Source of the DNA: Sacculina carcini
Lineage: Eukaryota; Arthropoda; Thecostraca; Sacculinidae
Assembly (NCBI GenBank): GCA_916048095.2
Contig: OU696595.1
Span: forward strand, 6,513,165 to 6,577,164
Reading direction: 5' to 3'
Length of the DNA stretch: 64,000 nucleotides
The notes beneath the pieces are model-generated. The model was not told the DNA's origin and did no database searches. It worked only from the letters and a program-made list of their open reading frames with translations. Positions 12,915 to 25,080 of this stretch are shown here, piece after piece (positions within the stretch are counted from its first letter, which is position 1; every line of letters begins with the position of its first letter). The position numbers were made by a program, and so were the translations under genes.

Positions 12915-13200
12915 CTTAGGGCACACTGAGGTAACACTTAGGGCACACTTAGGTAACACTTAGGGCACACTTAGGTAACACTTAGGGCACACTTAGGTAA
13001 CACTTAGGGCACACTTAGGTAACACTTAGGTAACACTTGAGGCACACTTAGTTAACACTTAGGGCACACTTAGGTAACACTTAGGGCATACTTAGGTAAC
13101 ACTTAGGTAACACTTAGGTAACACTTAGGTAACACTTAGGTAACACTTAGGTAACACTTAGGTAACACTTAGGTAACACTTAGGGTACACTTAGTTAACA

Positions 13201-13211
13201 CTTCGGGCACA
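13201..13211 (+). repeat. CTTCGGGCACA marker monomer (CpG-bearing), first of 11
   Basis: A type B derivative with C at position 4, always after CTTAGTTAACA. Copies start at 13201, 14763, 16985, 17909, 19504, 21726, 22650, 30889, 35047, 37764 and 39172. It supplies 11 of the 12 CpG dinucleotides I found in the window and is confined to zone B. Confidence 0.85.
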
Positions 13212-14069
13212 CTTAGGTAACACTTAGGTAACACTTAGGGCACACTTAGGTAACACTTAGGGCACACTTAGGTAACACTTATGTAACACTTAGGTAACAT
13301 TTATGTAACACTTAGGTAACACTTAGGTAACACTTAGGTAACACTTAGGTAACACTTAGGGCACACTTAGGTAACACTTAGGGCACACTTAGGGCACACT
13401 TAGGTAACACTTAGGGCACACTTAGGTAACACTTAGGGCACACTTAGCTAACACTTAGGGCACACTTAGGTAACACTTAGGTAACACTTATGTAACACTT
13501 AGGTAACATTTATGTAACACTTAGGTAACACTTAGGGCACACTTAGGTAACACTTAGGGCACACTTAGGTAACACTTAGGGCACACTTAGGTAACACTTA
13601 GGGCACACTTAGGTAACACTTAGGGCACACTTAGGTAACACTTAGGTAACACTTGAGGCACACTTAGTTAACACTTAGGGCACACTTAGGTAACACTTAG
13701 GGCATACTTAGGTAACACTTAGGTAACACTTAGGTAACACTTAGGTAACACTTAGGTAACACTTAGGTAACACTTAGATAACACTTAGGGTACACTTAGT
13801 TAACACTTAGGGCACACTTAGGTAACACTTAGGGCACACTTAGGTAACACTTAGGGTACACTTAGGTAACACTTAGGTAACACTTAGGTAACACTTAGGA
13901 CACACTTAGGTAACACTTAGGTAACACTTAGGTAACACTTAGGTAACACTTAGGGCACACTTAGGGCACACTTAGGTAACACTTAGGTATCACTTAGGGC
14001 ACACTTAGGTAACACTTAGGGCACACTTAGGTAACACTTAGGGCACACTTAGGTAACACTTAGGTAACA

Positions 14070-14113
14070 CTTAGGCCACACTTAGGTAACACTTAGGTAA
14101 CACTTAGGCCACA
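14070..14113 (+). repeat. GGCCACA pair
   Basis: CTTAGGCCACA at 14070 and 14103, two type A monomers apart. The pair recurs at 18811 and 18844, and single copies occur near 15063, 19804 and 39474. It is a zone B marker, adjacent to segments that lack the TATG module, and carries the only GGCC palindromes noticed in the array. Confidence 0.8.
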
Positions 14114-15180
14114 CTTAGGTAACACTTAGGTAACACTTAGGTAACACTTAGGGCACACTTAGGGCACACTTAGGTAACACTTAGGGCACACTTAGGTAAC
14201 ACTTAGGTAACACTTAGGGCACACTTAGGTAACACTTAGGGCACACTTAGGTAACACTTAGGTAACACTTAGGGCACACTTAGGTAACACTTAGGTAACA
14301 CTTAGGGCACACTTAGGTAACACTTAGGTAACACTTAGGTAACACTTAGGGCACACTTAGGTAACACTTAGGGCACACTTAGGTAACACTTAGGTAACAC
14401 TTAGGGCACACTTAGGTAACACTTAGGGCACACTTAGGTAACACTTATGTAACACTTAGGTAACATTTATGTAACACTTAGGTAACACTTAGGGCACACT
14501 TAGGTAACACTTAGGGCACACTTAGGTAACACTTAGGGCACACTTAGGTAACACTTAGGGCACACTTAGGTAACACTTAGGGCACACTTAGGTAACACTT
14601 AGGTAACACTTGAGGCACACTTAGTTAACACTTAGGGCACACTTAGGTAACACTTAGGGCATACTTAGGTAACACTTAGGTAACACTTAGGTAACACTTA
14701 GGTAACACTTAGGTAACACTTAGGTAACACTTAGGTAACACTTAGGGTACACTTAGTTAACACTTCGGGCACACTTAGGGCACACTTAGGGCACACTTAG
14801 GTAACACTTAGGGCACACTTAGGTAACACTTAGGGCACACTTAGGTAACACTTAGGGCACACTTTGGTAACACTTAGGGCACACTTAGGTAACACTTAGG
14901 TAACACTTGAGGCACACTTAGTTAACACTTAGGTAACACTTAGGTAACACTTAGGTAACACTTAGGTAACACTTAGGTAACACTTAGGGCACACTTAGGT
15001 AACACTTAGGTAACACTTAGGTAACACTTAGGGCACACTTAGGTAACACTTAGGTAACACTTAGGCCACACTTAGGTAACACTTAGGTAACACTTAGGTA
15101 ACACTTAGGGCACACTTAGGGCACACTTAGGTAACACTTAGGGCACACTTAGGTAACACTTAGGTAACACTTAGGGCACA

Positions 15181-15268
15181 CCTAGGCAACACTTAGGTAA
15201 CACTTAGGGCACACTTAGGTAAAACTTAGGGCACACTTAGGGCACACTTAGGGCACACTTAGGGCACA
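15181..15268 (+). repeat. CCTAGGC block with a run of type B monomers
   Basis: CCTAGGCAACA (the only variant with C at monomer position 2) followed by A, B, CTTAGGTAAAA and four type B monomers in a row. Further copies begin at 19922 (four B), 39733 and 41383 (five B each). These are the only four CCTAGG palindromes I found. The B runs put G triplets every 11 bp and are the most G-rich part of the array. The block is limited to segments that lack the TATG module. Confidence 0.85.
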
Positions 15269-15675
15269 CTTAGGTAACACTTAGGGCACACTTAGGTAAC
15301 ACTTAGGGCACACTTAGGTAACACTTAGGGCACACTTAGGTAACACTTAGGGCACACTTAGGTAACACTTAGGTAACACTTGAGGCACACTTAGTTAACA
15401 CTTAGGTAACACTTAGGTAACACTTAGGGCACACTTAGGCAACACTTAGGGCACACTTAGGTAACACTTAGGGCACACTTAGGTAACACTTAGGGCACAC
15501 TTAGGGTACACTTAGGTAACACTTGAGGCACACTTAGTTAACACTTAGGGCACACTTAGGGCACACTTAGGGCATACTTAGGTAACACTTAGGTAACACT
15601 TAGGTAACACTTAGGTAACACTTAGGTAACACTTAGGGTACACTTAGTTAACACTTAGGGCACACTTAGGTAACA

Positions 15676-15741
15676 CTCAGGTAACACTTAGGGCACACTT
15701 AGGGCACACTTAGGGCACACTTAGGTAACACTTGGGTTACA
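15676..15741 (+). repeat. CTCAGG / CTTGGGTTACA block, exemplar
   Basis: CTCAGGTAACA, three type B monomers, one type A, then CTTGGGTTACA. Eight copies begin at 15676, 20417, 24630, 26742, 29580, 36455, 40261 and 41911, all in zone B. CTTGGGTTACA followed by type A contains GTTAC and GTAAC separated by six bases, a short inverted repeat able to form a five-base-pair stem. The fixed order in all eight copies shows they descend from one ancestral segment. Confidence 0.85.
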
Positions 15742-16467
15742 CTTAGGTAACACTTAGGGTACACTTAGGTAACACTTAGGTAACACTTAGGGCACACTTA
15801 GGTAACACTTAGGGCACACTTAGGGCACACTTAGGTAACACTTAGGGCACACTTAGGAAACACTTAGGTAACACTTAGGTAACACTTAGGGCACACTTAG
15901 GTAACACTTAGGTAACACTTAGGTAACACTTAGGGTACACTTAGGTAACACTTGAGGCACACTTAGTTAACACTTAGGGCACACTTAGGTAACACTTAGG
16001 GCATACTTAGGTAACACTTAGGTAACACTTAGGTAACACTTAGGGCACACTTAGGTAACACTTAGGGCACACTTAGGTAAAACTTAGGGAACACTTAGGT
16101 AACACTTAGGGCACACTTAGGGCATACTTAGGTAACACTTAGGTAACACTTAGGGCACACTTAGGTAACACTTAGGGCACACTTAGGTAACACTTAGGTA
16201 ACACTTAGGGCACACTTAGGTAACACTTAGGGCACACTTAGGTAACACTTAGGTAACACTTAGGGCACACTTAGGTAACACTTAGGTAACACTTAGGGCA
16301 CACTTAGGTAACACTTAGGTAACACTTAGGTAACACTTAGGGTACACTTAGTTAACACTTAGGGCACACTTAGGTAACACTTAGGTAACACTTAGGGCAC
16401 ACTTAGGTAACACTTAGGGCACACTTAGGTAACACTTATGTAACACTTAGGTAACATTTATGTAACA

Positions 16468-16478
16468 CTTAGGTGACA
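16468..16478 (+). repeat. CTTAGGTGACA marker monomer, first of 17
   Basis: A single-base derivative of type A, always placed one monomer after TTTATGTAACA of a TATG module. Copies start at 16468, 17392, 21209, 22133, 23541, 25664, 27534, 28513, 30372, 31296, 32363, 33089, 34156, 35300, 37247, 38171 and 40899. The spacing of 924 bp occurs four times and 1,067 bp twice, showing repeated amplification of the same segments. None is found in zones A or C. Confidence 0.88.
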
Positions 16479-18293
16479 CTTAGGGCACACTTAGGTAACA
16501 CTTAGGGCACACTTAGGTAACACTTAGGGCACACTTAGGTAACACTTAGGGCACACTTAGGTAACACTTAGGGCACACTTAGGTAACACTTAGGTAACAC
16601 TTAGGGCACACTTAGGTAACACTTAGGTAACACTTAGGGCACACTTAGGTAACACTTAGGGCACACTTAGGTAACACTTATGTAACACTTAGGTAACATT
16701 TATGTAACACTTAGGTAACACTTAGGGCACACTTAGGTAACACTTAGGGCACACTTAGGTAACACTTAGGGCACACTTAGGTAACACTTAGGGCACACTT
16801 AGGTAACACTTAGGGCACACTTAGGTAACACTTAGGTAACACTTGAGGCACACTTAGGGCACACTTAGGTAACACTTAGGGCATACTTAGGTAACACTTA
16901 GGAAACACTTAGGTAACACTTAGGTAACACTTAGGTAACACTTAGGTAACACTTAGGTAACACTTAGGGTACACTTAGTTAACACTTCGGGCACACTTAG
17001 GTAACACTTAGGTAACACTTAGGTAACACTTAGGGCACACTTAGGGCATACTTAGGTAACACTTAGGTAACACTTAGGGCACACTTAGGTAACACTTAGG
17101 GCACACTTAGGTAACACTTAGGTAACACTTAGGGCACACTTAGGTAACACTTAGGGCACACTTAGGTAACACTTAGGTAACACTTAGGGCACACTTAGGT
17201 AACACTTAGGTAACACTTAGGGCACACTTAGGTAACACTTAGGTAACACTTAGGTAACACTTAGGGTACACTTAGTTAACACTTAGGGCACACTTAGGTA
17301 ACACTTAGGTAACACTTAGGGCACACTTAGGTAACACTTAGGGCACACTTAGGTAACACTTATGTAACACTTAGGTAACATTTATGTAACACTTAGGTGA
17401 CACTTAGGGCACACTTAGGTAACACTTAGGGCACACTTAGGTAACACTTAGGGCACACTTAGGTAACACTTAGGGCACACTTAGGTAACACTTAGGGCAC
17501 ACTTAGGTAACACTTAGGTAACACTTAGGGCACACTTAGGTAACACTTAGGTAACACTTAGGGCACACTTAGGTAACACTTAGGGCACACTTAGGTAACA
17601 CTTATGTAACACTTAGGTAACATTTATGTAACACTTAGGTAACACTTAGGGCACACTTAGGTAACACTTAGGGCACACTTAGGTAACACTTAGGGCACAC
17701 TTAGGTAACACTTAGGGCACACTTAGGTAACACTTAGGGCACACTTAGGTAACACTTAGGTAACACTTGAGGCACACTTAGGGCACACTTAGGTAACACT
17801 TAGGGCATACTTAGGTAACACTTAGGTAACACTTAGGTAACACTTAGGTAACACTTAGGTAACACTTAGGTAACACTTAGGTAACACTTAGGGTACACTT
17901 AGTTAACACTTCGGGCACACTTAGGTAACACTTAGGTAACACTTAGGGCACACTTAGGGCATACTTAGGTAACACTTAGGTAACACTTAGGGCACACTTA
18001 GGTAACACTTAGGGCACACTTAGGTAACACTTAGGTAACACTTAGGTAACACTTAGGGCACACTTAGGTAACACTTAGGTAACACTTAGGGCACACTTAG
18101 GTAACACTTAGGTAACACTTAGGGCACACTTAGGTAACACTTAGGTAACACTTAGGTAACACTTAGGTAACACTTAGGTAACATTTAGGTAACACTTAGG
18201 TAACACTTAGGGCACACTTAGGTAACACTTAGGTAACACTTAGGGCACACTTAGGTAACACTTAGGTAACACTTAGGGTACACTTAGTTAACA

Positions 18294-21200
18294 CTTAGGG
18301 CACACTTAGGTAACACTTAGGGCACACTTAGGTAACACTTAGGGCACACTTAGGTAACACTTAGGGCACACTTAGGTAACACTTAGGTAACACTTGAGGC
18401 ACACTTAGTTAACACTTAGGGCACACTTAGGTAACACTTAGGGCATACTTAGGTAACACTTAGGTAACACTTAGGTAACACTTAGGTAACACTTAGGTAA
18501 CACTTAGGTAACACTTAGATAACACTTAGGGTACACTTAGTTAACACTTAGGGCACACTTAGGTAACACTTAGGGTACACTTAGGTAACACTTAGGGTAC
18601 ACTTAGGTAACACTTAGGTAACACTTAGGTAACACTTAGGACACACTTAGGTAACACTTAGGTAACACTTAGGTAACACTTAGGTAACACTTAGGGCACA
18701 CTTAGGGCACACTTAGGTAACACTTAGGTATCACTTAGGGCACACTTAGGTAACACTTAGGGCACACTTAGGTAACACTTAGGGCACACTTAGGTAACAC
18801 TTAGGTAACACTTAGGCCACACTTAGGTAACACTTAGGTAACACTTAGGCCACACTTAGGTAACACTTAGGTAACACTTAGGTAACACTTAGGGCACACT
18901 TAGGGCACACTTAGGTAACACTTAGGGCACACTTAGGTAACACTTAGGTAACACTTAGGGCACACTTAGGTAACACTTAGGGCACACTTAGGTAACACTT
19001 AGGTAACACTTAGGGCACACTTAGGTAACACTTAGGTAACACTTAGGGCACACTTAGGTAACACTTAGGTAACACTTAGGTAACACTTAGGGTACACTTA
19101 GTTAACACTTAGGGCACACTTAGGTAACACTTAGGTAACACTTAGGGCACACTTAGGTAACACTTAGGGCACACTTAGGTAACACTTATGTAACACTTAG
19201 GTAACATTTATGTAACACTTAGGTAACACTTAGGGCACACTTAGGTAACACTTAGGGCACACTTAGGTAACACTTAGGGCACACTTAGGTAACACTTAGG
19301 GCACACTTAGGTAACACTTAGGGCACACTTAGGTAACACTTAGGTAACACTTGAGGCACACTTAGTTAACACTTAGGGCACACTTAGGTAACACTTAGGG
19401 CATACTTAGGTAACACTTAGGTAACACTTAGGTAACACTTAGGTAACACTTAGGTAACACTTAGGTAACACTTAGGTAACACTTAGGGTACACTTAGTTA
19501 ACACTTCGGGCACACTTAGGGCACACTTAGGGCACACTTAGGTAACACTTAGGGCACACTTAGGTAACACTTAGGGCACACTTAGGTAACACTTAGGGCA
19601 CACTTTGGTAACACTTAGGGCACACTTAGGTAACACTTAGGTAACACTTGAGGCACACTTAGTTAACACTTAGGTAACACTTAGGTAACACTTAGGTAAC
19701 ACTTAGGTAACACTTAGGTAACACTTAGGGCACACTTAGGTAACACTTAGGTAACACTTAGGTAACACTTAGGGCACACTTAGGTAACACTTAGGTAACA
19801 CTTAGGCCACACTTAGGTAACACTTAGGTAACACTTAGGTAACACTTAGGGCACACTTAGGGCACACTTAGGTAACACTTAGGGCACACTTAGGTAACAC
19901 TTAGGTAACACTTAGGGCACACCTAGGCAACACTTAGGTAACACTTAGGGCACACTTAGGTAAAACTTAGGGCACACTTAGGGCACACTTAGGGCACACT
20001 TAGGGCACACTTAGGTAACACTTAGGGCACACTTAGGTAACACTTAGGGCACACTTAGGTAACACTTAGGGCACACTTAGGTAACACTTAGGGCACACTT
20101 AGGTAACACTTAGGTAACACTTGAGGCACACTTAGTTAACACTTAGGTAACACTTAGGTAACACTTAGGGCACACTTAGGTAACACTTAGGGCACACTTA
20201 GGTAACACTTAGGGCACACTTAGGTAACACTTAGGGCACACTTAGGGTACACTTAGGTAACACTTGAGGCACACTTAGTTAACACTTAGGGCACACTTAG
20301 GGCACACTTAGGGCATACTTAGGTAACACTTAGGTAACACTTAGGTAACACTTAGGTAACACTTAGGTAACACTTAGGGTACACTTAGTTAACACTTAGG
20401 GCACACTTAGGTAACACTCAGGTAACACTTAGGGCACACTTAGGGCACACTTAGGGCACACTTAGGTAACACTTGGGTTACACTTAGGTAACACTTAGGG
20501 TACACTTAGGTAACACTTAGGTAACACTTAGGGCACACTTAGGTAACACTTAGGGCACACTTAGGGCACACTTAGGTAACACTTAGGGCACACTTAGGAA
20601 ACACTTAGGTAACACTTAGGTAACACTTAGGGCACACTTAGGTAACACTTAGGTAACACTTAGGTAACACTTAGGGTACACTTAGGTAACACTTGAGGCA
20701 CACTTAGTTAACACTTAGGGCACACTTAGGTAACACTTAGGGCATACTTAGGTAACACTTAGGTAACACTTAGGTAACACTTAGGGCACACTTAGGTAAC
20801 ACTTAGGGCACACTTAGGTAAAACTTAGGGAACACTTAGGTAACACTTAGGGCACACTTAGGGCATACTTAGGTAACACTTAGGTAACACTTAGGGCACA
20901 CTTAGGTAACACTTAGGGCACACTTAGGTAACACTTAGGTAACACTTAGGGCACACTTAGGTAACACTTAGGGCACACTTAGGTAACACTTAGGTAACAC
21001 TTAGGGCACACTTAGGTAACACTTAGGTAACACTTAGGGCACACTTAGGTAACACTTAGGTAACACTTAGGTAACACTTAGGGTACACTTAGTTAACACT
21101 TAGGGCACACTTAGGTAACACTTAGGTAACACTTAGGGCACACTTAGGTAACACTTAGGGCACACTTAGGTAACACTTATGTAACACTTAGGTAACATTT

Positions 21201-22924
21201 ATGTAACACTTAGGTGACACTTAGGGCACACTTAGGTAACACTTAGGGCACACTTAGGTAACACTTAGGGCACACTTAGGTAACACTTAGGGCACACTTA
21301 GGTAACACTTAGGGCACACTTAGGTAACACTTAGGTAACACTTAGGGCACACTTAGGTAACACTTAGGTAACACTTAGGGCACACTTAGGTAACACTTAG
21401 GGCACACTTAGGTAACACTTATGTAACACTTAGGTAACATTTATGTAACACTTAGGTAACACTTAGGGCACACTTAGGTAACACTTAGGGCACACTTAGG
21501 TAACACTTAGGGCACACTTAGGTAACACTTAGGGCACACTTAGGTAACACTTAGGGCACACTTAGGTAACACTTAGGTAACACTTGAGGCACACTTAGGG
21601 CACACTTAGGTAACACTTAGGGCATACTTAGGTAACACTTAGGAAACACTTAGGTAACACTTAGGTAACACTTAGGTAACACTTAGGTAACACTTAGGTA
21701 ACACTTAGGGTACACTTAGTTAACACTTCGGGCACACTTAGGTAACACTTAGGTAACACTTAGGTAACACTTAGGGCACACTTAGGGCATACTTAGGTAA
21801 CACTTAGGTAACACTTAGGGCACACTTAGGTAACACTTAGGGCACACTTAGGTAACACTTAGGTAACACTTAGGGCACACTTAGGTAACACTTAGGGCAC
21901 ACTTAGGTAACACTTAGGTAACACTTAGGGCACACTTAGGTAACACTTAGGTAACACTTAGGGCACACTTAGGTAACACTTAGGTAACACTTAGGTAACA
22001 CTTAGGGTACACTTAGTTAACACTTAGGGCACACTTAGGTAACACTTAGGTAACACTTAGGGCACACTTAGGTAACACTTAGGGCACACTTAGGTAACAC
22101 TTATGTAACACTTAGGTAACATTTATGTAACACTTAGGTGACACTTAGGGCACACTTAGGTAACACTTAGGGCACACTTAGGTAACACTTAGGGCACACT
22201 TAGGTAACACTTAGGGCACACTTAGGTAACACTTAGGGCACACTTAGGTAACACTTAGGTAACACTTAGGGCACACTTAGGTAACACTTAGGTAACACTT
22301 AGGGCACACTTAGGTAACACTTAGGGCACACTTAGGTAACACTTATGTAACACTTAGGTAACATTTATGTAACACTTAGGTAACACTTAGGGCACACTTA
22401 GGTAACACTTAGGGCACACTTAGGTAACACTTAGGGCACACTTAGGTAACACTTAGGGCACACTTAGGTAACACTTAGGGCACACTTAGGTAACACTTAG
22501 GTAACACTTGAGGCACACTTAGGGCACACTTAGGTAACACTTAGGGCATACTTAGGTAACACTTAGGTAACACTTAGGTAACACTTAGGTAACACTTAGG
22601 TAACACTTAGGTAACACTTAGGTAACACTTAGGGTACACTTAGTTAACACTTCGGGCACACTTAGGTAACACTTAGGTAACACTTAGGGCACACTTAGGG
22701 CATACTTAGGTAACACTTAGGTAACACTTAGGGCACACTTAGGTAACACTTAGGGCACACTTAGGTAACACTTAGGTAACACTTAGGTAACACTTAGGGC
22801 ACACTTAGGTAACACTTAGGTAACACTTAGGGCACACTTAGGTAACACTTAGGTAACACTTAGGGCACACTTAGGTAACACTTAGGTAACACTTAGGTAA
22901 CACTTAGGTAACACTTAGGGCACA
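18294..22924. repeat. Zone B higher-order unit, copy 2 (4,741-bp spacing)
   Basis: Tandem partner of 13553-18183. The pair diverges at the right end: TTTAGGTAACA is at 18184 after copy 1 and at 22958 after copy 2, an offset of 4,774 bp, so copy 2 has gained three whole monomers near its end. The 110 bp between 18184 and 18294 have no counterpart at the same offset. Length change in whole monomers is what slippage or unequal crossover inside the array would give. Confidence 0.87.
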
Positions 22925-22957
22925 CTTAGGTAACACTTAGGTAACACTTAGGTAACA

Positions 22958-23177
22958 TTTAGGTAACACTTAGGTAACACTTAGGGCACACTTAGGTAAC
23001 ACTTAGGTAACACTTAGGGCACACTTAGGTAACACTTAGGTAACACTTAGGGTACACTTAGTTAACACTTAGGGCACACTTAGGTAACACTTAGGTAACA
23101 CTTAGGGCACACTTAGGTAACACTTAGGGCACACTTAGGTAACACTTAGGTAAAACTTAGGGAACACTTAGCTAACA
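22958..23177 (+). repeat. TTTAGG to GCTAACA block, exemplar
   Basis: TTTAGGTAACA at 22958 and CTTAGCTAACA at 23167 are 209 bp apart. The same 209-bp spacing is found from 25081, 27930, 31780, 33573 and 38655. A seventh TTTAGGTAACA, at 18184, has no CTTAGCTAACA at that distance. The block opens each copy of the 2.1-kb module of zone B. Confidence 0.82.
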
Positions 23178-25000
23178 CTTAGGGCACACTTAGGGCATAC
23201 TTAGGTAACACTTAGGTAACACTTAGGGCACACTTAGGTAACACTTAGGGCACACTTAGGTAACACTTAGGTAACACTTAGGGCACACTTAGGTAACACT
23301 TAGGGCACACTTAGGTAACACTTAGGTAACACTTAGGGCACACTTAGGTAACACTTAGGTAACACTTAGGGCACACTTAGGTAACACTTAGGTAACACTT
23401 AGGTAACACTTAGGGTACACTTAGTTAACACTTAGGGCACACTTAGGTAACACTTAGGTAACACTTAGGGCACACTTAGGTAACACTTAGGGCACACTTA
23501 GGTAACACTTATGTAACACTTAGGTAACATTTATGTAACACTTAGGTGACACTTAGGGCACACTTAGGTAACACTTAGGGCACACTTAGGTAACACTTAG
23601 GGCACACTTAGGTAACACTTAGGGCACACTTAGGTAACACTTAGGGCACACTTAGGTAACACTTAGGGCACACTTAGGTAACACTTAGGTAACACTTGAG
23701 GCACACTTAGTTAACACTTAGGGCACACTTAGGTAACACTTAGGGCATACTTAGGTAACACTTAGGTAACACTTAGGTAACACTTAGGTAACACTTAGGT
23801 AACACTTAGGTAACACTTAGGTAACACTTAGGGAACACTTAGTTAACACTTAGGGCACACTTAGGTAACACTTAGGTAACACTTAGGGCACACTTAGGTA
23901 ACACTTAGGGCACACTTAGGTAACACTTATGTAACACTTAGGTAACATTTATGTAACACTTAGGTAACACTTAGGGCACACTTAGGTAACACTTAGGGCA
24001 CACTTAGGTAACACTTAGGGCACACTTAGGTAACACTTAGGGCACACTTAGGTAACACTTAGGGCACACTTAGGTAACACTTAGGTAACACTTAGGTAAC
24101 ACTTAGGTAACACTTAGGTAACACTTATGTAACACTTAGGTAACATTTATGTAACACTTAGGTAACACTTAGGTAACACTTAGGTAACACTTAGGTAACA
24201 CTTAGGGCACACTTAGGTAACACTTAGGTAACACTTAGGGCACACTTAGGTAACACTTAGGGCACACTTAGGTAACACTTATGTAACACTTAGGTAACAT
24301 TTATGTAACACTTAGGTAACACTTAGGGCATTCTTAGGTAACACTTAGGTAACACTTAGGGCACACTTAGGCAACACTTAGGGCACACTTAGGTAACACT
24401 TAGGGCACACTTAGGTAACACTTAGGGCACACTTAGGGTACACTTAGGTAACACTTGAGGCACACTTAGTTAACACTTAGGGCACACTTAGGGCACACTT
24501 AGGGCATACTTAGGTAACACTTAGGTAACACTTAGGTAACACTTAGGTAACACTTAGGTAACACTTAGGTAACACTTAGGTAACACTTAGGGTACACTTA
24601 GTTAACACTTAGGGCACACTTAGGTAACACTCAGGTAACACTTAGGGCACACTTAGGGCACACTTAGGGCACACTTAGGTAACACTTGGGTTACACTTAG
24701 GTAACACTTAGGGTACACTTAGGTAACACTTAGGTAACACTTAGGGCACACTTAGGTAACACTTAGGGCACACTTAGGGCACACTTAGGTAACACTTAGG
24801 GCACACTTAGGAAACACTTAGGTAACACTTAGGTAACACTTAGGGCACACTTAGGTAACACTTAGGTAACACTTAGGTAACACTTAGGGTACACTTAGGT
24901 AACACTTGAGGCACACTTAGTTAACACTTAGGGCACACTTAGGTAACACTTAGGGCATACTTAGGTAACACTTAGGTAACACTTAGGGCACACTTAGGTA
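22958..25000. repeat. Module of about 2.1 kb, copy 1 of 3
   Basis: The module begins at a TTTAGGTAACA monomer, has CTTAGCTAACA 209 bp later (23167), CTTAGGTGACA at 23541, TTTATGTAACA at 23948 and 24146, CTTAGGGCATT at 24322 and CTCAGGTAACA at 24630. The next copy is offset by 2,123 bp on its left side and 2,112 bp on its right side, so small whole-monomer length changes have accumulated within it. Confidence 0.8.
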
Positions 25001-25080
25001 ACACTTAGGTAACACTTAGGTAACACTTAGGTAACACTTAGGGCACACTTAGGTAACACTTAGGTAACACTTAGGTAACA

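Larger units (their letters stand above)
3390..12990. repeat. Zone A block with a near-colinear copy at 52120-61920
   Basis: About 9.6 kb of zone A is matched in zone C. The offset is 48,730 bp at the left (TTTATGTAACA 3620/52350, CTTGAGGCACA 3763/52493, CTTAGTTTACA 5545/54275), then 48,719 (CTTGAGGCACA 8042/56761 and 8416/57135, CTTAGGTAAAA 9164/57883), 49,060 (TTTAGGGCACA 9538/58598, CTTAGGTAAAA 9923/58983, 10484/59544 and 11122/60182), 48,994 (11551/60545) and 48,939 (12508/61447, CTGAGGTAACA 12926/61865). Every step is a multiple of 11: one monomer lost near 54.5 kb, 31 gained near 58 kb, six lost near 60.3 kb and five more after that. Confidence 0.85.
1..13190. repeat. Zone A of the array: higher-order repeat family 1
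   Basis: This zone is defined by marker monomers shared with zone C and mostly missing from the middle of the window: CTTAGTTAGCA (694, 2135, 3774, 8053), CTGAGGGCACA (584 and others) and CTGAGGTAACA (3290, 6469, 12926). CTTAGGTAAAA markers lie at 1244, 4324, 5083, 6051, 7492, 9164, 9923, 10484, 11122, 11551 and 12508. Internal copies are spaced 1,441, 3,080, 6,160 (twice 3,080) and about 6,468 bp. For example 4964-6530 recurs at about 11432-12990, marked by CTTAGATAACA at 5655 and 12123. No zone B marker was seen here except a single CpG variant near the right edge. The right boundary is gradual, because the start of zone B repeats zone A material. Confidence 0.75.
13553..18183. repeat. Zone B higher-order unit, copy 1 (4,741-bp spacing)
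   Basis: This unit of about 4.63 kb is repeated at 18294-22924, shifted by 4,741 bp (431 monomers). Matching markers include CTTGAGGCACA 13652/18393, CTTAGATAACA 13773/18514, CTTAGGCCACA 14070/18811, CTTCGGGCACA 14763/19504, CTTTGGTAACA 14862/19603, CCTAGGCAACA 15181/19922, CTCAGGTAACA 15676/20417, CTTAGGTGACA 16468/21209 and 17392/22133, and a second CTTCGGGCACA 17909/22650. By eye I found only isolated differences, for example type B at 13838 against CTTAGGGTACA at 18579, and CTTAGGCAACA near 15434 against type A at the matching site. Such high identity implies a recent duplication or ongoing homogenisation. Confidence 0.88.

Noticed and set aside
15731-15752. Hairpin terminator from GTTAC and GTAAC in CTTGGGTTACA plus type A
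   Set aside because: The stem is only five base pairs, with no T tract and no transcription unit nearby; it is a by-product of one substitution in a tandem repeat.
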